Source of the DNA: an uncultured Lentibacter sp.
Lineage (GTDB): Bacteria > Pseudomonadota > Alphaproteobacteria > Rhodobacterales > Rhodobacteraceae
Assembly (NCBI GenBank): GCA_947497495.1
Contig: CANMGT010000001.1
Span: 62,001-126,000, forward strand
DNA: 64,000 nucleotides
Direction: 5' to 3'
In this document: one piece after another, positions 62,602 to 64,000 of the stretch
Layout: each line of letters starts with the position of its first letter
How positions within the stretch are numbered: the first letter of the stretch is position 1
Notes under the pieces: generated by a model
Database searches by the model: none
Told to the model about the DNA's origin: nothing
What the model saw: the letters and a program-made list of their open reading frames with translations, nothing else
Program-made: the position numbers and the translations under genes

Positions 62602-63218
62602 GACACCCTCACCTCGTCAGCATAATCTTCGCCCACAGCGGGCCAGTCGGCATTCGGATCATTTGCGAGCTTGTCCATGTTGTCGCCCATTTCTGCCCGC
62701 ACTTTTGCGTTGGCCGCTTTCACGTCAGCCTTGACGACGGCGAGTTTGCAGCCCTCAGGCAGGTCGATACCCAATGTCAGTTCGTAGCTGGTGTAGTAAG
62801 TCGGATCATAGGCCTTCAACACAAATTCTTTTCCTACGCCCGTAAATGCACGGAAGTGGCGGCTGATGATCTGGCCGTTTTCAACACTGGTGCCACGATT
62901 TTCAGGCGCACCAAGACTTACGGCATGGCCCCCAGCACTCAGATACAAATCGCCCTCAAAGCCTTCGATCCAGTTCAGGTCAAAACCGCTCAGTTGATTA
63001 AGTTCAGGCTTGGTCAAAATGCCGTCAAAGTCATGATCAAGCTCCATGTCTTCAAGTACCAAGAGCGAGTAAAGCTCGTCGTAGCGCCATTGCACTTCAA
63101 CGCCTGTTACCTCGCCAGCCTCATTCGCCACCAGTTTGAGGCCAGTGTCGACAAACACATGTGGGTGCGCCCAAAGCGGCGCCCCGAAACAAGCCAGAAT
63201 GATCGCGAGATATTTCAT
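62583..63218 (-). CDS. DUF1007 family periplasmic protein
   Basis: This 211-residue protein has a signal peptide ([17 protein letters not shown]) followed by [12 protein letters not shown], the conserved start of the mature domain, which could bind metal through its histidines. An EF-hand-like [14 protein letters not shown] lies in the middle. DUF1007 proteins usually accompany NicO transporters, as here, and may deliver nickel or cobalt. Confidence 0.88.
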   Translation of the reverse strand: MKYLAIILACFGAPLWAHPHVFVDTGLKLVANEAGEVTGVEVQWRYDELYSLLVLEDMELDHDFDGILTKPELNQLSGFDLNWIEGFEGDLYLSAGGHAVSLGAPENRGTSVENGQIISRHFRAFTGVGKEFVLKAYDPTYYTSYELTLGIDLPEGCKLAVVKADVKAANAKVRAEMGDNMDKLANDPNADWPAVGEDYADEVRVSCGAGL

Positions 63219-63293
63219 ACTGCCCACATAAAGCGCAGAGGGGGTGTCCACAATGAGACACCCCGCTTCATTGGCAGTTTTCAGCCGTTCGCA

Positions 63294-64000
63294 TTACGAG
63301 CGACGTTGCTCTGGGTGAAGTGACGCACCCAAAATGTGATCAGAACGGTGGATCACGTGATTGGCGCTCGAACAGATGAGCGGGTCAGGTTGGCCCACAA
63401 CTTCAAAGTCCTTCCCCGGGTAATCAAGGCTCGACAGAAAGTGCCGCATGCAAGCAAGGCGCGCGCGCTTTTTGTCGTTTGACTTGATAACAGTCCAAGG
63501 GGCGTCGGCGGTGTCGGTGTAAAAGAACATCGCCTCTTTTGCCTCTGTGTAATCACTCCACTTATCAAGGCTTGCCTTGTCGATCGGGCTCAGCTTCCAT
63601 TGCTTAAGCGGGTCAGTTTCACGGCTTTCAAAGCGCGCGCGCTGCTCGTCTTGCGTGACGGAGAACCAGTATTTGAACAGGCGAATGCCCGAGCGCGTCA
63701 ACATGCGCTCAAAATCAGGCGTCTGGCGCATGAATTCCAGATATTCCGCAGGCTCACAGAAACCCATCACCCGCTCAACGCCAGCGCGGTTATACCAAGA
63801 GCGGTCATAAAGCACCATTTCGCCCTCGGTGGGCAAATGTTGAATATAGCGTTGAAAGTACCACTGGCCGCGCTCTTCATCGGTGGGCTTGTTCAACGCA
63901 ACAACACGCGCAGAACGTGGGTTTAGGTGTTCGGTGAAGCGCTTGATTGTTCCGCCCTTGCCCGCCGCATCACGGCCCTCAAAGAGCATAACAAACTTCT
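63294..64000 (-). CDS. ppk2: Polyphosphate kinase 2 (partial, runs off the right edge)
   Basis: PPK2 uses polyphosphate to phosphorylate nucleoside phosphates. The visible 235 or so residues include Walker A FEGRDAAGKGGT and the Walker B/lid segment LYDRSWYNRAGVERVMG. LFKYWFSVTQDEQRARFESR and KWKLSPID-like QWKLSPIDKASLDKW are typical of the class I single-domain form. The frame continues past the window edge, so the N-terminus is not seen. The DUF1007 operon lies downstream, same strand. Confidence 0.93.
   Translation of the reverse strand, partial: KFVMLFEGRDAAGKGGTIKRFTEHLNPRSARVVALNKPTDEERGQWYFQRYIQHLPTEGEMVLYDRSWYNRAGVERVMGFCEPAEYLEFMRQTPDFERMLTRSGIRLFKYWFSVTQDEQRARFESRETDPLKQWKLSPIDKASLDKWSDYTEAKEAMFFYTDTADAPWTVIKSNDKKRARLACMRHFLSSLDYPGKDFEVVGQPDPLICSSANHVIHRSDHILGASLHPEQRRS

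Noticed and set aside
1..64000. CRISPR array, insertion sequence, prophage or restriction/defence genes
   Set aside because: No regularly spaced repeats, transposase, integrase, phage structural or nuclease/toxin gene families were recognised in either strand.

Overview
The window looks like chromosomal DNA of a marine alphaproteobacterium of the Rhodobacteraceae (Roseobacter group). This is inferred from the G+C-rich coding sequence, the gene families present, the RpoE/ChrR stress module with its fatty-acid genes, and the rpmH-rnpA-yidD and yidC-MOSC-engB-argB blocks. No database search was possible. I see no prophage, insertion sequence, CRISPR array or defence system; most of the window is housekeeping and transport genes in short operons.

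Layout. 1-5 kb: end of an unknown + strand gene, uvrC, then a minus-strand operon of an S49 peptidase, a 54-residue cysteine-rich protein, a Ca2+/Na+ antiporter and a short-chain dehydrogenase. 5-10.3 kb: a two-gene ABC exporter, a DMT-family permease, an HTH protein overlapping tail to tail with an unrecognised protein, and a DUF2478 protein. 10.4-12.2 kb: a sarcosine-oxidase-gamma-like gene broken by one stop codon, followed by kynureninase. 12.3-20.5 kb: an amidohydrolase plus COG0523 GTPase operon, divergent from a complete dipeptide-type ABC importer. 20.5-25 kb: a Na+/phosphate symporter and an arsR / arsH-malY divergon. 25-26.5 kb: a decayed stretch with remnants of a GH13 sugar phosphorylase and of a hybrid histidine kinase.

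26.5-34.1 kb: the best-integrated system in the window. An ECF sigma factor (RpoE type) and its zinc anti-sigma factor ChrR are followed by two divergent operons (short-chain dehydrogenase and DUF1365; FAD oxidoreductase, cyclopropane-synthase-type methyltransferase, chalcone-isomerase-like protein, MFS carrier, DUF3833). The sigma gene and both operons carry the same promoter pattern (A/T)GATC(C/T)-N18-TA, so the cluster reads as a singlet-oxygen/lipid-modification regulon.

34-52 kb: tRNA-Arg, a minus-strand operon of a TVP38 membrane protein, a flavin disulfide reductase and a sensor kinase, then rpmH-rnpA-yidD. About 6 kb of other genes (DUF3833 lipoprotein, Rieske oxygenase, DUF900 hydrolase, ttcA, EAL phosphodiesterase) separate these from yidC-MOSC-engB-argB. 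A fatty acid hydroxylase-superfamily protein, a 4Fe-4S protein, SixA and a DUF2235 hydrolase follow. 52-64 kb: an ornithine/lysine-type decarboxylase divergent from an Lrp regulator and an HD-domain protein, valS, two small membrane proteins, an enoyl-CoA hydratase family protein, a 58-residue protein with a Tat-like N-terminus, a HisC-like aminotransferase, a NicO/DUF1007 nickel/cobalt pair, and a polyphosphate kinase 2 running off the right edge.

Short genes added by reading the sequence: 4071-4235, rpmH (38398-38532), 58689-58910 and 60305-60481.
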